This document shows positions 19,084 through 27,918 of a DNA stretch of 64,000 nt, in pieces. The DNA comes from Pseudomonas baltica (lineage in GTDB: Bacteria > Pseudomonadota > Gammaproteobacteria > Pseudomonadales > Pseudomonadaceae). Position 1 is the first letter of the stretch. Each line of letters begins with the position of its first letter. Position numbers and translations under genes: made by a program. The notes beneath the pieces are model-generated. The model was not told the DNA's origin. It searched no databases and saw nothing but the letters and a program-made list of their open reading frames with translations. Location: NCBI RefSeq assembly GCF_014235765.1, contig NZ_JACMYH010000003.1:124001-188000 (forward strand), written 5' to 3'.

Positions 19084-19938
19084 TCAGTTCTGGCGGATAC
19101 CCGCGACCAGCCAAGGCTGATTTTCGCCCTGGGCGCGTTCCATGTTCCAGCTTTCGCTGAAGGGTTCGCCCTTGTCGAAGCGCGAGGTCTTCGATACGCC
19201 GACGAATGTCAGGGTAGCGATGGTTTTCTCGGCGCGATCATCGACACCTTCCAGCTGCACTTGCAGATCGTCGATGTAGGTGGACTGGAAGCCATCACCC
19301 AGCTCGGCACGTTCCTGCTTCAACGATTGCAGCATTTGCGGGGTAACGAACTCGGCGATCTTGTCCATCTCGTTCGCGTCCCAGTGCTGCTGCAGCGACT
19401 GGAAGTGGCTGCGGGCTGCGTTCAGGAAGCTTTCTTCGTTGAACCAGGCCGGCGCGTTGATCACCGGACGGGCTGCGGAAGCACCGCTGGCGCCACCGAA
19501 GATCGACGGTTGGGCAGGTGCCTGGTCGATCGCTTCACGCTGGTACGGAGCACCGGCGCCGGCCATTTGCGGGCCCTGCTGCTGCTTGCGACGGCGAGCG
19601 GCGATGAAGCGGAAGATCAGGAAGGCGATGACCGCCATGATCAGGAAGTCGAAGATCTGCATGCCCTGGAAGCCATCGCCCATGAACATGGACGCCAGCA
19701 GGCCACCGGCGGCGAGGCCGGCCAGAGGGCCCAACCAGCGCGAGGCACCGCTGGCGGCTGGGGCTGCACGGCCTGGGACGGCTGCTGCGGCACCTGGGGT
19801 GGTGGGCGCGGCCTGGCGAGTCTGGTGAGTCGGGGCTGCGCCCATGCTCTTGCCGCCGCCGAAGCGTTTGGCACTGGCATCGAGGCTCATGGTCAGGCCG
19901 ATGCACAGGGCCAGGGCCATGCTGAGAAAACGTTGCAT
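19084..19938 (-). CDS. Tim44-like domain inner-membrane protein
   Basis: A 284-residue exported protein. Residues 1-23 look like a signal peptide (ending DASA). A Gly/Ala/Pro-rich stretch with GGGKSMG follows, then two hydrophobic segments (about 68-86 and 93-112) and an arginine cluster. The C-terminal Tim44-like domain (about 155-284) has FNEESFLNAARSHFQSLQQHWD. Bacterial homologues are widespread but their role is not established. The gene has its own terminator. Confidence 0.85.
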   Translation of the reverse strand: MQRFLSMALALCIGLTMSLDASAKRFGGGKSMGAAPTHQTRQAAPTTPGAAAAVPGRAAPAASGASRWLGPLAGLAAGGLLASMFMGDGFQGMQIFDFLIMAVIAFLIFRFIAARRRKQQQGPQMAGAGAPYQREAIDQAPAQPSIFGGASGASAARPVINAPAWFNEESFLNAARSHFQSLQQHWDANEMDKIAEFVTPQMLQSLKQERAELGDGFQSTYIDDLQVQLEGVDDRAEKTIATLTFVGVSKTSRFDKGEPFSESWNMERAQGENQPWLVAGIRQN

Positions 19939-20129
19939 AGGTTCATTCCGTTAGGTGGATTGCACGCGAGTCATGTTGCACAGGTGTGCTGTACATAGCT
20001 AGTGACAACATGTTTCGAGCTTTTGCGTAAATGCGAAGCGCGGCGTAGGAAAATTCGTTGCTGGTTGGAAAGGCCGTGTCGGCTTTTTCGCGGCCGCCGG
20101 GCACCGCGACAAAGCCCTGCAGCCAGTGG

Positions 20130-22313
20130 CTACACTGGCTCGAGCTTCGCGTACCCCAGCATCAACCACTTGCTGCCCTCGGCGAAGTTGACCTGCACTC
20201 GCGCCTGCGCGCCGGAGCCTTCGAAGTTGAGGATCACACCCTCGCCAAACACCGAATGCTGCACCCGCTGGCCCAGGTTGAACTGGGTTTCCGGAATGTT
20301 GGCCGCACCGAACAGGCTGCTCGAGTTCTGCGCTTGGCCACCGCCGAAAGGACGACTCACGCTGTTGGACAGGCGCACTTCCTGGATCAGCCCGGCGGGC
20401 ACCTCGCGCACGAAACGCGACACCTTGTTGTAGGTCTCGCTGCCGTAGAGGCGGCGCGTTTCGGCGTAGGTCATGACCAGCTGCTGCATGGCCCGGGTGA
20501 TGCCGACATAGGCCAGGCGACGCTCTTCCTCGAGACGGCCAGGCTCTTCCAGGCTCATCTTGTGCGGGAACAGGCCTTCTTCCATGCCCACCAGGAACAC
20601 GTAGGGAAACTCCAGGCCCTTGGCGCTGTGCAGGGTCATCAGCTGCACGCTGTCCTCGTGCTCCTCGGCCTGGGTGTCGCCGGCCTCGAGCGAGGCATGG
20701 CCCAGGAATGCCGCCAGCGGCGTCAGGTCGGCTTCTGCCTCGCCGTTTTCGAAGTTGCGCGCAGCGCTGACCAGTTCCTCGAGGTTTTCCACCCGTGCCT
20801 GGCCTTTTTCGCCCTTTTCTTCCTGGTGGTAGATGATCAGGCCGGACTGCTCGATGACCGTCTGGGTCATCAGGTGCAACGGCATCTGCATGACCTTGGC
20901 GGCGAGGTTCTCGATCAGCTCGATGAACGTGCCCAGGGCATTGGCGGCACGCCCGGTCAGGCCCTTGTTGGCCACCAGTTGGCGGCCGGCTTCCCACATC
21001 GACACTTCGGCATGACGGGCATGCTGACGGATGGCTTCGACGGTCTTCTCGCCCAGGCCGCGTGGCGGGACGTTGATCACCCGCTCCAGGGCGGCATCGT
21101 TGCCGCGCCCTTCGAGCAGGCGCAGGTACGCCATGGCGTTCTTGATTTCGGCGCGTTCGAAGAAGCGCTGCCCGCCATAGATGCGATAAGGGATACGCTC
21201 GCGCAACAGCGCCTCTTCCAGCACCCGCGACTGGGCGTTGGAACGGTAGAGAATGGCGATGTCGCTGCGCGCCAGGCCGGTCTTGAGCGCGCTCTCGATG
21301 GTTTCGACCACATAGCGCGCCTCGTCGTGTTCGTTGAACGCGGCGTACAGGCTGATCGGCTCGCCATCGCCGCCATCGGTCCACAGCTCCTTGCCCAGAC
21401 GCCCGCTGTTGTTGGCGATCAGGGCGTTGGCGGCCTTGAGGATGCCGGCGGTGGAGCGGTAGTTCTGTTCCAGACGAATCAGCTGCGAATCAGGGAAGTC
21501 GGCGGAATACTGGTGAATGTTTTCGATCTTGGCGCCGCGCCAGCCGTAGATCGACTGGTCGTCGTCGCCTACCACCATCAGGCTGTCGCCACCTTGTGCC
21601 AGCAACCGCAGCCAGGCGTACTGCACGGCGTTGGTGTCCTGGAACTCGTCGACCAGCACATGGCGGAAACGGCGCTGATAGTGCGCCAGCAGGCCAGGGT
21701 TGTCGCGCCACAGGTCGAGGGCGCGCAGCAGCAGTTCGGAGAAGTCGATCACCCCCGCCCGCGCGCAGGCCGCCTCGTACGCCTCGTAGATCGAGCGCAT
21801 GGTCGCCAGGAACAGGTCGCCACCAGGCTGGATGTGCTGCGGGCGCAGACCTTCGTCCTTCTGCCCGTTGATGAACCACTGCGCCTGGCGCACCGGCCAC
21901 TTCTGCTCGTCCAGGCCCAGCTCGCGCATGACCCGCTTGACCAGGCGCTGCTGGTCGTCGCTGTCGAGAATCTGGAAGTTCTGGTTCAGGCCAGCTTCCT
22001 GCCAGTGCGCGCGCAGCAGGCGGTGGGCCAGGCCGTGGAAGGTGCCGACCCACATGCCGGCCGGGTTGATGCCCATCAGCTGCTCGATGCGCTGGCGCAT
22101 CTCGGCGGCCGCCTTGTTGGTGAACGTCACCGACAGCAGCGAGTGCGGCGAGGCGTTTTCGACCTGGATCAGCCAGGCGATACGGTGCACCAGCACTCGG
22201 GTTTTACCGGAACCAGCACCGGCCAGGACCAACTGACGGCCGACGGAGGCCGCTACGGCCTGGCGTTGGGCATCGTTGAGGGAGTTCAGCAGAAGGGAGA
22301 GGTCATCGCGCAT
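20130..22313 (-). CDS. uvrD: DNA helicase II UvrD
   Basis: A 727-residue superfamily-1A helicase that unwinds DNA 3' to 5' in mismatch and nucleotide excision repair. Visible in order are motif I AGAGSGKTR (about 31-39), Ia TFTNKAA, II VDEFQDTN, III DDDQSIYGWRGA, IV RLEQNYRST, V LMTLHSAKGLEF and VI YVGITRAMQQ. The C-terminus ends in VNFAEGSKWLMLGYAKLEPV, typical of UvrD. Length matches the family (about 720). No LexA box was evident before the start. Confidence 0.97.
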   Translation of the reverse strand: MRDDLSLLLNSLNDAQRQAVAASVGRQLVLAGAGSGKTRVLVHRIAWLIQVENASPHSLLSVTFTNKAAAEMRQRIEQLMGINPAGMWVGTFHGLAHRLLRAHWQEAGLNQNFQILDSDDQQRLVKRVMRELGLDEQKWPVRQAQWFINGQKDEGLRPQHIQPGGDLFLATMRSIYEAYEAACARAGVIDFSELLLRALDLWRDNPGLLAHYQRRFRHVLVDEFQDTNAVQYAWLRLLAQGGDSLMVVGDDDQSIYGWRGAKIENIHQYSADFPDSQLIRLEQNYRSTAGILKAANALIANNSGRLGKELWTDGGDGEPISLYAAFNEHDEARYVVETIESALKTGLARSDIAILYRSNAQSRVLEEALLRERIPYRIYGGQRFFERAEIKNAMAYLRLLEGRGNDAALERVINVPPRGLGEKTVEAIRQHARHAEVSMWEAGRQLVANKGLTGRAANALGTFIELIENLAAKVMQMPLHLMTQTVIEQSGLIIYHQEEKGEKGQARVENLEELVSAARNFENGEAEADLTPLAAFLGHASLEAGDTQAEEHEDSVQLMTLHSAKGLEFPYVFLVGMEEGLFPHKMSLEEPGRLEEERRLAYVGITRAMQQLVMTYAETRRLYGSETYNKVSRFVREVPAGLIQEVRLSNSVSRPFGGGQAQNSSSLFGAANIPETQFNLGQRVQHSVFGEGVILNFEGSGAQARVQVNFAEGSKWLMLGYAKLEPV

Positions 22314-22467
22314 CCGGGCATTTTAGGGTGCGCGATGGAGTTGGGGCAAACAAGAGTTGCGCGTCTTTGGATAAATACCTGCAGAGTCGGACATAAGGTG
22401 CAAGTGCGCCGCCTGTGCTTGTGTATTCTGGCTCGACGGATGGCACCTCACGACAAGCACATTGCCC

Positions 22468-24033
22468 ATGACGCCGAACCTCAACCCGCTGGACTCGCCG
22501 CTGGAGCAGCAGGCCCTGCAGGAGCGCTACGCCGCGCAACTGGCCGCCGAGCGCACGCGCCTGCTGTACCAGGGCTCGTTGCTGCCGACCTTGCTGATGC
22601 TGCTCAACGGCGGCCTGTGCGCCTGGCTGCTATGGATTCCGCAGCATTACCTGGGGGTCAGCATCGGGTTGTTGTGGCTGTTGCTGCTGGTGGCCGGACG
22701 GGTCATCCAGGTGGCGGCGTTCGATGCGGCCATGCCGGACCGGCAGGCCCAGGCCCACTGGCGGCGCATGTTCATCTTCGGCTCGGCCGTCAGCGGCGCG
22801 ACCCTGGCGGCGGCGGCCATCATGCTGGTGTCCGAAGACAACCTCATCCAGCAGGCCTGGGTGTTCGGCCTGCTCGGCGCGGCGACGCTGTCGGCCAGCG
22901 TGGCCTACGCCGTCAGCCTGCCGGCCTTTCTTGCCTATACCTTGCCGTGCCTGCTGCCGCCCACCGCCTACCTGTTCGTATGGAACGACGGCGCCCAGCG
23001 CGGCTGGGGCTGGTTCGGGCTGATTTTCCTGGGGGCATTGCTGGTGGTCGCCTGGCAGGTCAATCGCCTGACCAACCGCAGCCTGTTGCGGCGCTTTCGC
23101 AACCAGGAGCTGATCGAGACCCTGCAGTTGGCGCAAAGCCGCAGCGAGCGCCTGAACCAGGCCCTGACCACCGAAGTTGGCCAGCGCCGCGAGGCCCAGC
23201 AGCAATTGGCTCAAGCCCATGCGGAGCTGGAAAATCGCGTGCAGCAGCGCAGTCGTGAACTGGATCAGGCCAACCAGGCGCTGGGCAAGAGCGAGCAGCG
23301 TCTGGCCCTGGCGTTGGAGGCGAGCGGTTTGGGCCTGTGGGACTGGAACCTGAGCACTGACGAGGTCTACCACACCCAACTCAAGGAGCTGTTCGGCCTG
23401 GAGCCGGAATTCATGCAGGCAATGCTCAAGCAACTGCGCCCGCGCATGCACCCGGAGGACGTGCCGCGGGTGAAGCGCGCCATGATCGACCACCTCAAGG
23501 GTCGCAGCGACGACTACCTGGTGCAGTACCGCATCCGCCACCATGAAGGCCACTGGTTGTGGATCGAAGACCACGGTCGGGCCGTGGAGCGTGCGGCGGA
23601 TGGCAGTGTCCTGCGCATGGTCGGCACCCGCCGCGACGCCAGCCGCGACATCGCCCTGAGCGGCCAGCTGGAGCTGGCGGGGTTGGTGTTCGACCATTCC
23701 AGCGAGGGCATCCTGGTGCTCGATGCTCATTGCAAAGTACTGACGTCGAATCCGGCATTCAGCCGTATTACCGGGCTGGCTGCGGATCAACTCTGCGGGC
23801 GATCCTGGTGGCAACTGCCTTGCAGTCGCGATGCGCGCAGGTGCGAGGCGTCGATTCGGCATGCCATGGACGTCGAGGGTTCATGGCAGGGAGCGCTGAC
23901 CGAGACGCGACTGAATGGGGAGCAGTATGGTCAATGGCTACAACTGATCGGCGTGCGAAATGCCCGAGGTGAAGTTCACCAGACCATCGTTCTGGTCACC
24001 GACGTGTCGGCGCGTACCGGTGACCACCGCTAG
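22468..24033 (+). CDS. Membrane-anchored PAS-domain sensor lacking an output domain
   Basis: A 521-residue protein. About five to six hydrophobic segments fill residues 30-200. A coiled-coil follows (about 205-275, rich in Gln, Glu and Arg). Then come a PAS/PAC unit (about 278-400, with ASGLGLWDWNLSTDEVY and YRIRHHEGHWLWIEDHGR) and a second PAS (about 405-515, with GILVLDAHCKVLTSNPAFSR). It stops right after IVLVTDVSAR, where related proteins usually continue into GGDEF/EAL or a kinase. None of these output domains is present or detectable in the 175 bp before the next gene. ATG at 22468 is used. The signal sensed is unknown. Confidence 0.8.
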   Translation: MTPNLNPLDSPLEQQALQERYAAQLAAERTRLLYQGSLLPTLLMLLNGGLCAWLLWIPQHYLGVSIGLLWLLLLVAGRVIQVAAFDAAMPDRQAQAHWRRMFIFGSAVSGATLAAAAIMLVSEDNLIQQAWVFGLLGAATLSASVAYAVSLPAFLAYTLPCLLPPTAYLFVWNDGAQRGWGWFGLIFLGALLVVAWQVNRLTNRSLLRRFRNQELIETLQLAQSRSERLNQALTTEVGQRREAQQQLAQAHAELENRVQQRSRELDQANQALGKSEQRLALALEASGLGLWDWNLSTDEVYHTQLKELFGLEPEFMQAMLKQLRPRMHPEDVPRVKRAMIDHLKGRSDDYLVQYRIRHHEGHWLWIEDHGRAVERAADGSVLRMVGTRRDASRDIALSGQLELAGLVFDHSSEGILVLDAHCKVLTSNPAFSRITGLAADQLCGRSWWQLPCSRDARRCEASIRHAMDVEGSWQGALTETRLNGEQYGQWLQLIGVRNARGEVHQTIVLVTDVSARTGDHR

Positions 24034-24146
24034 CCTGGGCCGGGGTACGCGCAGGTGAGACTCATGGGTACCGATGACATTCGCAAGGGCCGGATTGGCG
24101 GCCGATCATCCTTGCTGAGACGTTTAACTGGGCGATCACAGAGGCC

Positions 24147-24161
24147 TGTAGTATAACTGCA
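24147..24161. promoter_or_regulatory. HexR/RpiR-type operator-like palindrome
   Basis: TGTAGTATAACTGCA lies 47 bp before the RpiR-family gene and matches 13 of 15 positions of the gamma-proteobacterial HexR site TGTARTWWWATTACA. It may mediate autoregulation; it is assigned by resemblance only. Confidence 0.5.
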
Positions 24162-24208
24162 GACTAGCTACATCCCGGCCCTTCGACCCCTTTAGCGGAA
24201 GCTGTCCC

Positions 24209-25084
24209 TTGAACCTGCTGCAACACATCGACCAGTCTCGCCACCTGCTGCGCAAATCCGAACTCAAGGTTGCCGAGCATGTGCTGCTGGACCCTGCGGC
24301 GGTGATGCACAGCTCCATGGCCGACCTGGCGCACAGCGTGGGCATCAGCGAGCCGACCATCGTGCGTTTCTGCCGGGCGATCGGCTGCACCGGTTTCCAG
24401 GACCTCAAACTCAAGCTGGCGCAAAGCCTGGCGGCGGGGGCGAGTTTCGGTCAGTTCGCCATCCACGAAGACGACTCGGTGGCCGACTACAGCCTGAAGA
24501 TCTTCGACACCACCCTGCATACCCTGATGGAGGTGCGCGAGAAGCTCGACCCCGAAGCCCTGCAGCGGGCGATCAGCGCCATGGTCACCGCACAGCGTGT
24601 CGAGTTCTATGGTTTCGGCGCATCCGGCGCAGTGGCCGCCGATGCCCAGCACAAGTTCTTCCGTCTGCTGCTGACAGCGGCGGCGTACTCGGACCCGCAC
24701 ATGCAGGCCATGTCGGCAGTGACACTGAAGCCGACCGACGTGGCCGTGTGCATCTCCCAATCCGGGCGCTCGAAGGACCTGCTGATCACCGCCAACCTGG
24801 TGCGTGAAACCGGCGCCACCCTGATTTCGCTGTGCCCGGGGCAGACGCCGTTGGCGGAACTGGCGACGGTCAACCTGGCGGTCGACGTGCATGAAGACAC
24901 CGAGATCTACACCCCGCTGGCCTCCCGCATCGCCCACCTGGTGGTGATCGACGTACTGGCCATGGGCGTGGCAATGGCCCGCGGCCCAGACCTGGTCAAT
25001 CACTTGAAGAGCGTCAAGCGCAGTCTGCGCAGCCTGCGCCTGTCGCCCAAGTCGTTGAAGGCCCACGAGGCTCACGAGGACTGA
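24209..25084 (+). CDS. RpiR/HexR-family transcriptional regulator
   Basis: A 291-residue regulator. The N-terminal HTH_6 domain (about 1-77) has SELKVAEHVLLDPAAVMHSS and ISEPTIVRFCRAIGCTGFQD. The C-terminal SIS domain (about 125-260) has YGFGASGAVAADAQHKFFRL and CISQSGRSKDL, which binds phosphosugars. Similarity of layout to HexR, the repressor of Entner-Doudoroff genes, is strong, but no zwf/edd genes are adjacent. Its neighbour is the pyruvate carboxylase locus. It could be a HexR paralogue that ties sugar flux to anaplerosis (inference). Confidence 0.88.
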   Translation: MNLLQHIDQSRHLLRKSELKVAEHVLLDPAAVMHSSMADLAHSVGISEPTIVRFCRAIGCTGFQDLKLKLAQSLAAGASFGQFAIHEDDSVADYSLKIFDTTLHTLMEVREKLDPEALQRAISAMVTAQRVEFYGFGASGAVAADAQHKFFRLLLTAAAYSDPHMQAMSAVTLKPTDVAVCISQSGRSKDLLITANLVRETGATLISLCPGQTPLAELATVNLAVDVHEDTEIYTPLASRIAHLVVIDVLAMGVAMARGPDLVNHLKSVKRSLRSLRLSPKSLKAHEAHED

Positions 25085-25183
25085 GCGACCGCTGCGGTTT
25101 AACCCGATGTTCACCGCCTCGTCGCCAAACCTTCACATAGCCACGCCACCCTGTACTCCCGAACTCGAACTGGGAGACACGCA

Positions 25184-25399
25184 ATGGCTCGTTACTTCGA
25201 TGGCTCGCAACCGCAGGGCAACAGCGCTACCCGTACCAAACGTCAGCAGGAAGATCAGCGCCGCATGGAGTTTCGCCGTGCGATCGAGAGCTATTCCGAG
25301 CAGCGTCGCTTGCTCCAGGAAATCGGCGACGATGCCGAGCTCAATTACTGGCAGGCGGCATCGGCGGATTCCCGCCAAAGCGCTCGACCAGCGCCTTGA
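25184..25399 (+). CDS. Small PA3496-family protein
   Basis: A 71-residue highly charged protein starting MARYFDGSQPQGNSATRTKR, with RRMEFRRAIESYSEQRRLLQ forming a likely helix. It resembles the PA3496 family of Pseudomonas, annotated elsewhere as a putative envelope integrity protein; that role is not visible here. GGGAG (25172-25176) gives a good ribosome-binding site for the ATG at 25184. Its last 59 bases overlap the 3' end of the convergent pycR gene. Confidence 0.75.
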   Translation: MARYFDGSQPQGNSATRTKRQQEDQRRMEFRRAIESYSEQRRLLQEIGDDAELNYWQAASADSRQSARPAP

Positions 25400-26303
25400 T
25401 CTGCGCACGTTCGGCGGGGATGAATGCGGCAAAGGCCAACGCCACCGGCGACTGACGCCGTGCCTTGGCCTGCACCACGCACCAACTGCGCTGCAACGGC
25501 AGCTCTTCCACACGCAATTCGCACAACGTGCCTGTGGATAACTCCCTGGCGACGGCGTGGCGTGTCAGCAGTGCCAGCCCCAGCCCCGCAATCACGCATT
25601 CGCGCTGAGCCTCGGCGGAAGACACTTCCAGCGTCTGCGCAAAATGCACGCGCTTCTCCTTGAAATATTCCTCGCACGCTCGTCGTGTGCCCGAACCCTG
25701 TTCGCGTACCAGCAACGTATAGGCTTGCAGCTCCTGCAGGTTCACCCGTTCCTGCTGGCACAGCGGGTGCTCGGGCGGAGCCACCGCCACGATCGGGTTG
25801 TTGAGGAAGGGCATAAAGTCCAGCCCCATGTCCTGCGGCACCATCGACATGATGGTCACGTCGTCGCGGTTGTCACTCAAACGGCGAATGACCTGCGCAC
25901 GGTTGACCACCGTGAGCTGCAGATTGACTTCCGGATGCAGCGTGCGGAAGGCGGCGAACAGGTGTGGCGTGAAATATTTGGCACTGGATTCGACCGCCAG
26001 CTTGAGTTGCCCCTGCAGCGAGCCCTGCAGGTCGGACAGCTGCATGTCGAGGTTTTCCAGGCGGCCGAAGATGTCCCGGCTGGCGGCCTGCAGCGCTTGC
26101 GCTGCCTCGGTCAGGTAGAGCTTCTTGCCCACATAGTCGAATAAGGGCTGGCCCACCAGCTCTTCCAGCTGACGAATCTGCAAGCTGACTGCCGGTTGAG
26201 TCAGCGACATTTCTTCTGCCGCGCGGCTGTAGGAGCGCAGGTCGCACACTTCGTTGAACACTTGCAGCTGACGCAACGTCAGGCGCATCAATGACTTACG
26301 CAT
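25341..26303 (-). CDS. pycR: LysR-family regulator of pyruvate carboxylase (PycR-like)
   Basis: A 320-residue LysR regulator. The HTH (about 6-65) has LRQLQVFNEVCDLRSYSRAA and MSLTQPAVSLQIRQLEELVG; the rest is the two-lobe substrate domain with GLGLALLTRHAV. It is divergent from pycA over an AT-rich 188-bp interval, as in the P. aeruginosa pycR-pycA arrangement, so it probably controls pycAB. The start could also be an in-frame ATG at 26288. The 3' end overlaps the PA3496-family gene. Confidence 0.88.
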   Translation of the reverse strand: MRKSLMRLTLRQLQVFNEVCDLRSYSRAAEEMSLTQPAVSLQIRQLEELVGQPLFDYVGKKLYLTEAAQALQAASRDIFGRLENLDMQLSDLQGSLQGQLKLAVESSAKYFTPHLFAAFRTLHPEVNLQLTVVNRAQVIRRLSDNRDDVTIMSMVPQDMGLDFMPFLNNPIVAVAPPEHPLCQQERVNLQELQAYTLLVREQGSGTRRACEEYFKEKRVHFAQTLEVSSAEAQRECVIAGLGLALLTRHAVARELSTGTLCELRVEELPLQRSWCVVQAKARRQSPVALAFAAFIPAERAQIKALVERFGGNPPMPPASN

Positions 26304-26491
26304 TTCTCAATCCGATGTGCGGTGGGCAGTTCCTCAAATATAAGCTTTTACTAATATGTAACCCAACAAAGATTTATTTTTATTAATCCTCATGCCGCGC
26401 TAGCTTGCAGGGGCAACCAGGAAACAACTGGTTACCCAAAGGGTCGGCCACGCACCGACCCGAATGGATTCATCGGTCGAGGAAATTCCAA

Positions 26492-27907
26492 GTGATAAAA
26501 AAGATCCTGATCGCCAACCGAGGTGAGATTGCCGTACGTATCGTACGAGCCTGCGCCGAAATGGGCATTCGTTCGGTCGCGATCTACTCCGAAGCCGATC
26601 GTCATGCGCTGCACGTCAAGCGCGCCGACGAAGCCCACAGCATCGGTGCCGAGCCCCTGGCCGGTTACCTGAACCCACGCAAGCTGGTGAACCTGGCGGT
26701 GGAAACCGGCTGTGATGCCCTGCATCCAGGCTATGGCTTTCTTTCCGAGAACGCCGAGCTGGCGGATATCTGCGCCGAGCGAGGGGTGAAGTTCATCGGC
26801 CCGTCTGCCGAAGTCATCCGCCGCATGGGTGACAAGACCGAAGCCCGGCGCAGCATGATCAAGGCGGGCGTGCCGGTCACGCCCGGCACCGAGGGCAACG
26901 TGGCCGACATCCGCGAAGCGCTGGAGGAGGGCGAACGCATCGGCTATCCGGTCATGCTCAAGGCCACTTCCGGTGGCGGCGGGCGCGGCATTCGTCGCTG
27001 CAACAGCCGCGAGGAGCTGGAGCAGGCGTTCCCGCGGGTGATTTCCGAAGCGACCAAGGCTTTCGGTTCGGCCGAAGTGTTCCTGGAAAAATGCATCGTC
27101 AATCCCAAGCACATCGAAGCACAGATTCTGGGTGACAGCTTCGGCAATGTGGTGCACCTGTTCGAGCGCGACTGCTCGATTCAGCGGCGCAACCAGAAGC
27201 TCATCGAGATCGCGCCCAGCCCGCAGCTGACCCCCGAGCAGCGCGCCTACATCGGCGACCTGTCGGTGCGAGCGGCCAAGGCGGTGGGTTACGAGAACGC
27301 CGGCACCGTGGAATTCCTGCTCGCCGAGGGCGAGGTGTATTTCATGGAGATGAACACCCGGGTGCAGGTCGAACACACCATCACCGAGGAAATCACCGGC
27401 ATCGACATCGTCCGTGAGCAGATCCGCATCGCCTCGGGGCTGGCTCTTTCGGTAAAGCAGGAAGACATCGTGCACCGCGGCTTTGCCCTGCAGTTCCGCA
27501 TCAATGCCGAGGATCCGAAGAACAATTTCCTGCCCAGCTTCGGCAAGATCACCCGCTATTACGCGCCTGGCGGGCCGGGCGTACGCACCGACACGGCGAT
27601 CTATACCGGCTACACCATTCCGCCGTTCTACGATTCCATGTGCCTGAAGCTGGTGGTCTGGGCGCTGACCTGGGAGGAGGCCATGGACCGCGGCCTGCGT
27701 GCGCTGGATGACATGCGCCTGCAAGGCATCAAGACCACTGCGGCGTACTACCAGGAAATCCTGCGCAACCCCGAGTTTCGCAGTGGCCAGTTCAACACCA
27801 GTTTCGTCGACAGCCACCCCGAGCTGACCCAGTACTCGATCAAGCGCAAACCCGAAGAGCTGGCCCTGGCCATCGCCGCCGCCATCGCCGCCCACGCCGG
27901 CCTGTGA
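26492..27907 (+). CDS. pycA: Pyruvate carboxylase subunit A (biotin carboxylase)
   Basis: A 471-residue ATP-grasp biotin carboxylase that carboxylates the biotin carried by PycB with bicarbonate and ATP. Visible are KKILIANRGEIAVRIVRAC at the N-terminus, HPGYGFLSENAEL, the glycine-rich ATP loop SGGGGRGIRR and EMNTRVQVEHTITE. GTG at 26492 follows GAGGAA at 26480-26485 and gives the usual length. It is the first gene of the pycAB operon, 11 bp before pycB, and diverges from pycR. Confidence 0.95.
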   Translation: MIKKILIANRGEIAVRIVRACAEMGIRSVAIYSEADRHALHVKRADEAHSIGAEPLAGYLNPRKLVNLAVETGCDALHPGYGFLSENAELADICAERGVKFIGPSAEVIRRMGDKTEARRSMIKAGVPVTPGTEGNVADIREALEEGERIGYPVMLKATSGGGGRGIRRCNSREELEQAFPRVISEATKAFGSAEVFLEKCIVNPKHIEAQILGDSFGNVVHLFERDCSIQRRNQKLIEIAPSPQLTPEQRAYIGDLSVRAAKAVGYENAGTVEFLLAEGEVYFMEMNTRVQVEHTITEEITGIDIVREQIRIASGLALSVKQEDIVHRGFALQFRINAEDPKNNFLPSFGKITRYYAPGGPGVRTDTAIYTGYTIPPFYDSMCLKLVVWALTWEEAMDRGLRALDDMRLQGIKTTAAYYQEILRNPEFRSGQFNTSFVDSHPELTQYSIKRKPEELALAIAAAIAAHAGL

Positions 27908-27918
27908 GGAACACAACA

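Noticed and set aside
20058..23258. A 1066-codon open frame opposite uvrD and running into the PAS gene
   Set aside because: UvrD has all helicase motifs on the minus strand; the plus-strand product has none and crosses the start of another gene in a different frame.
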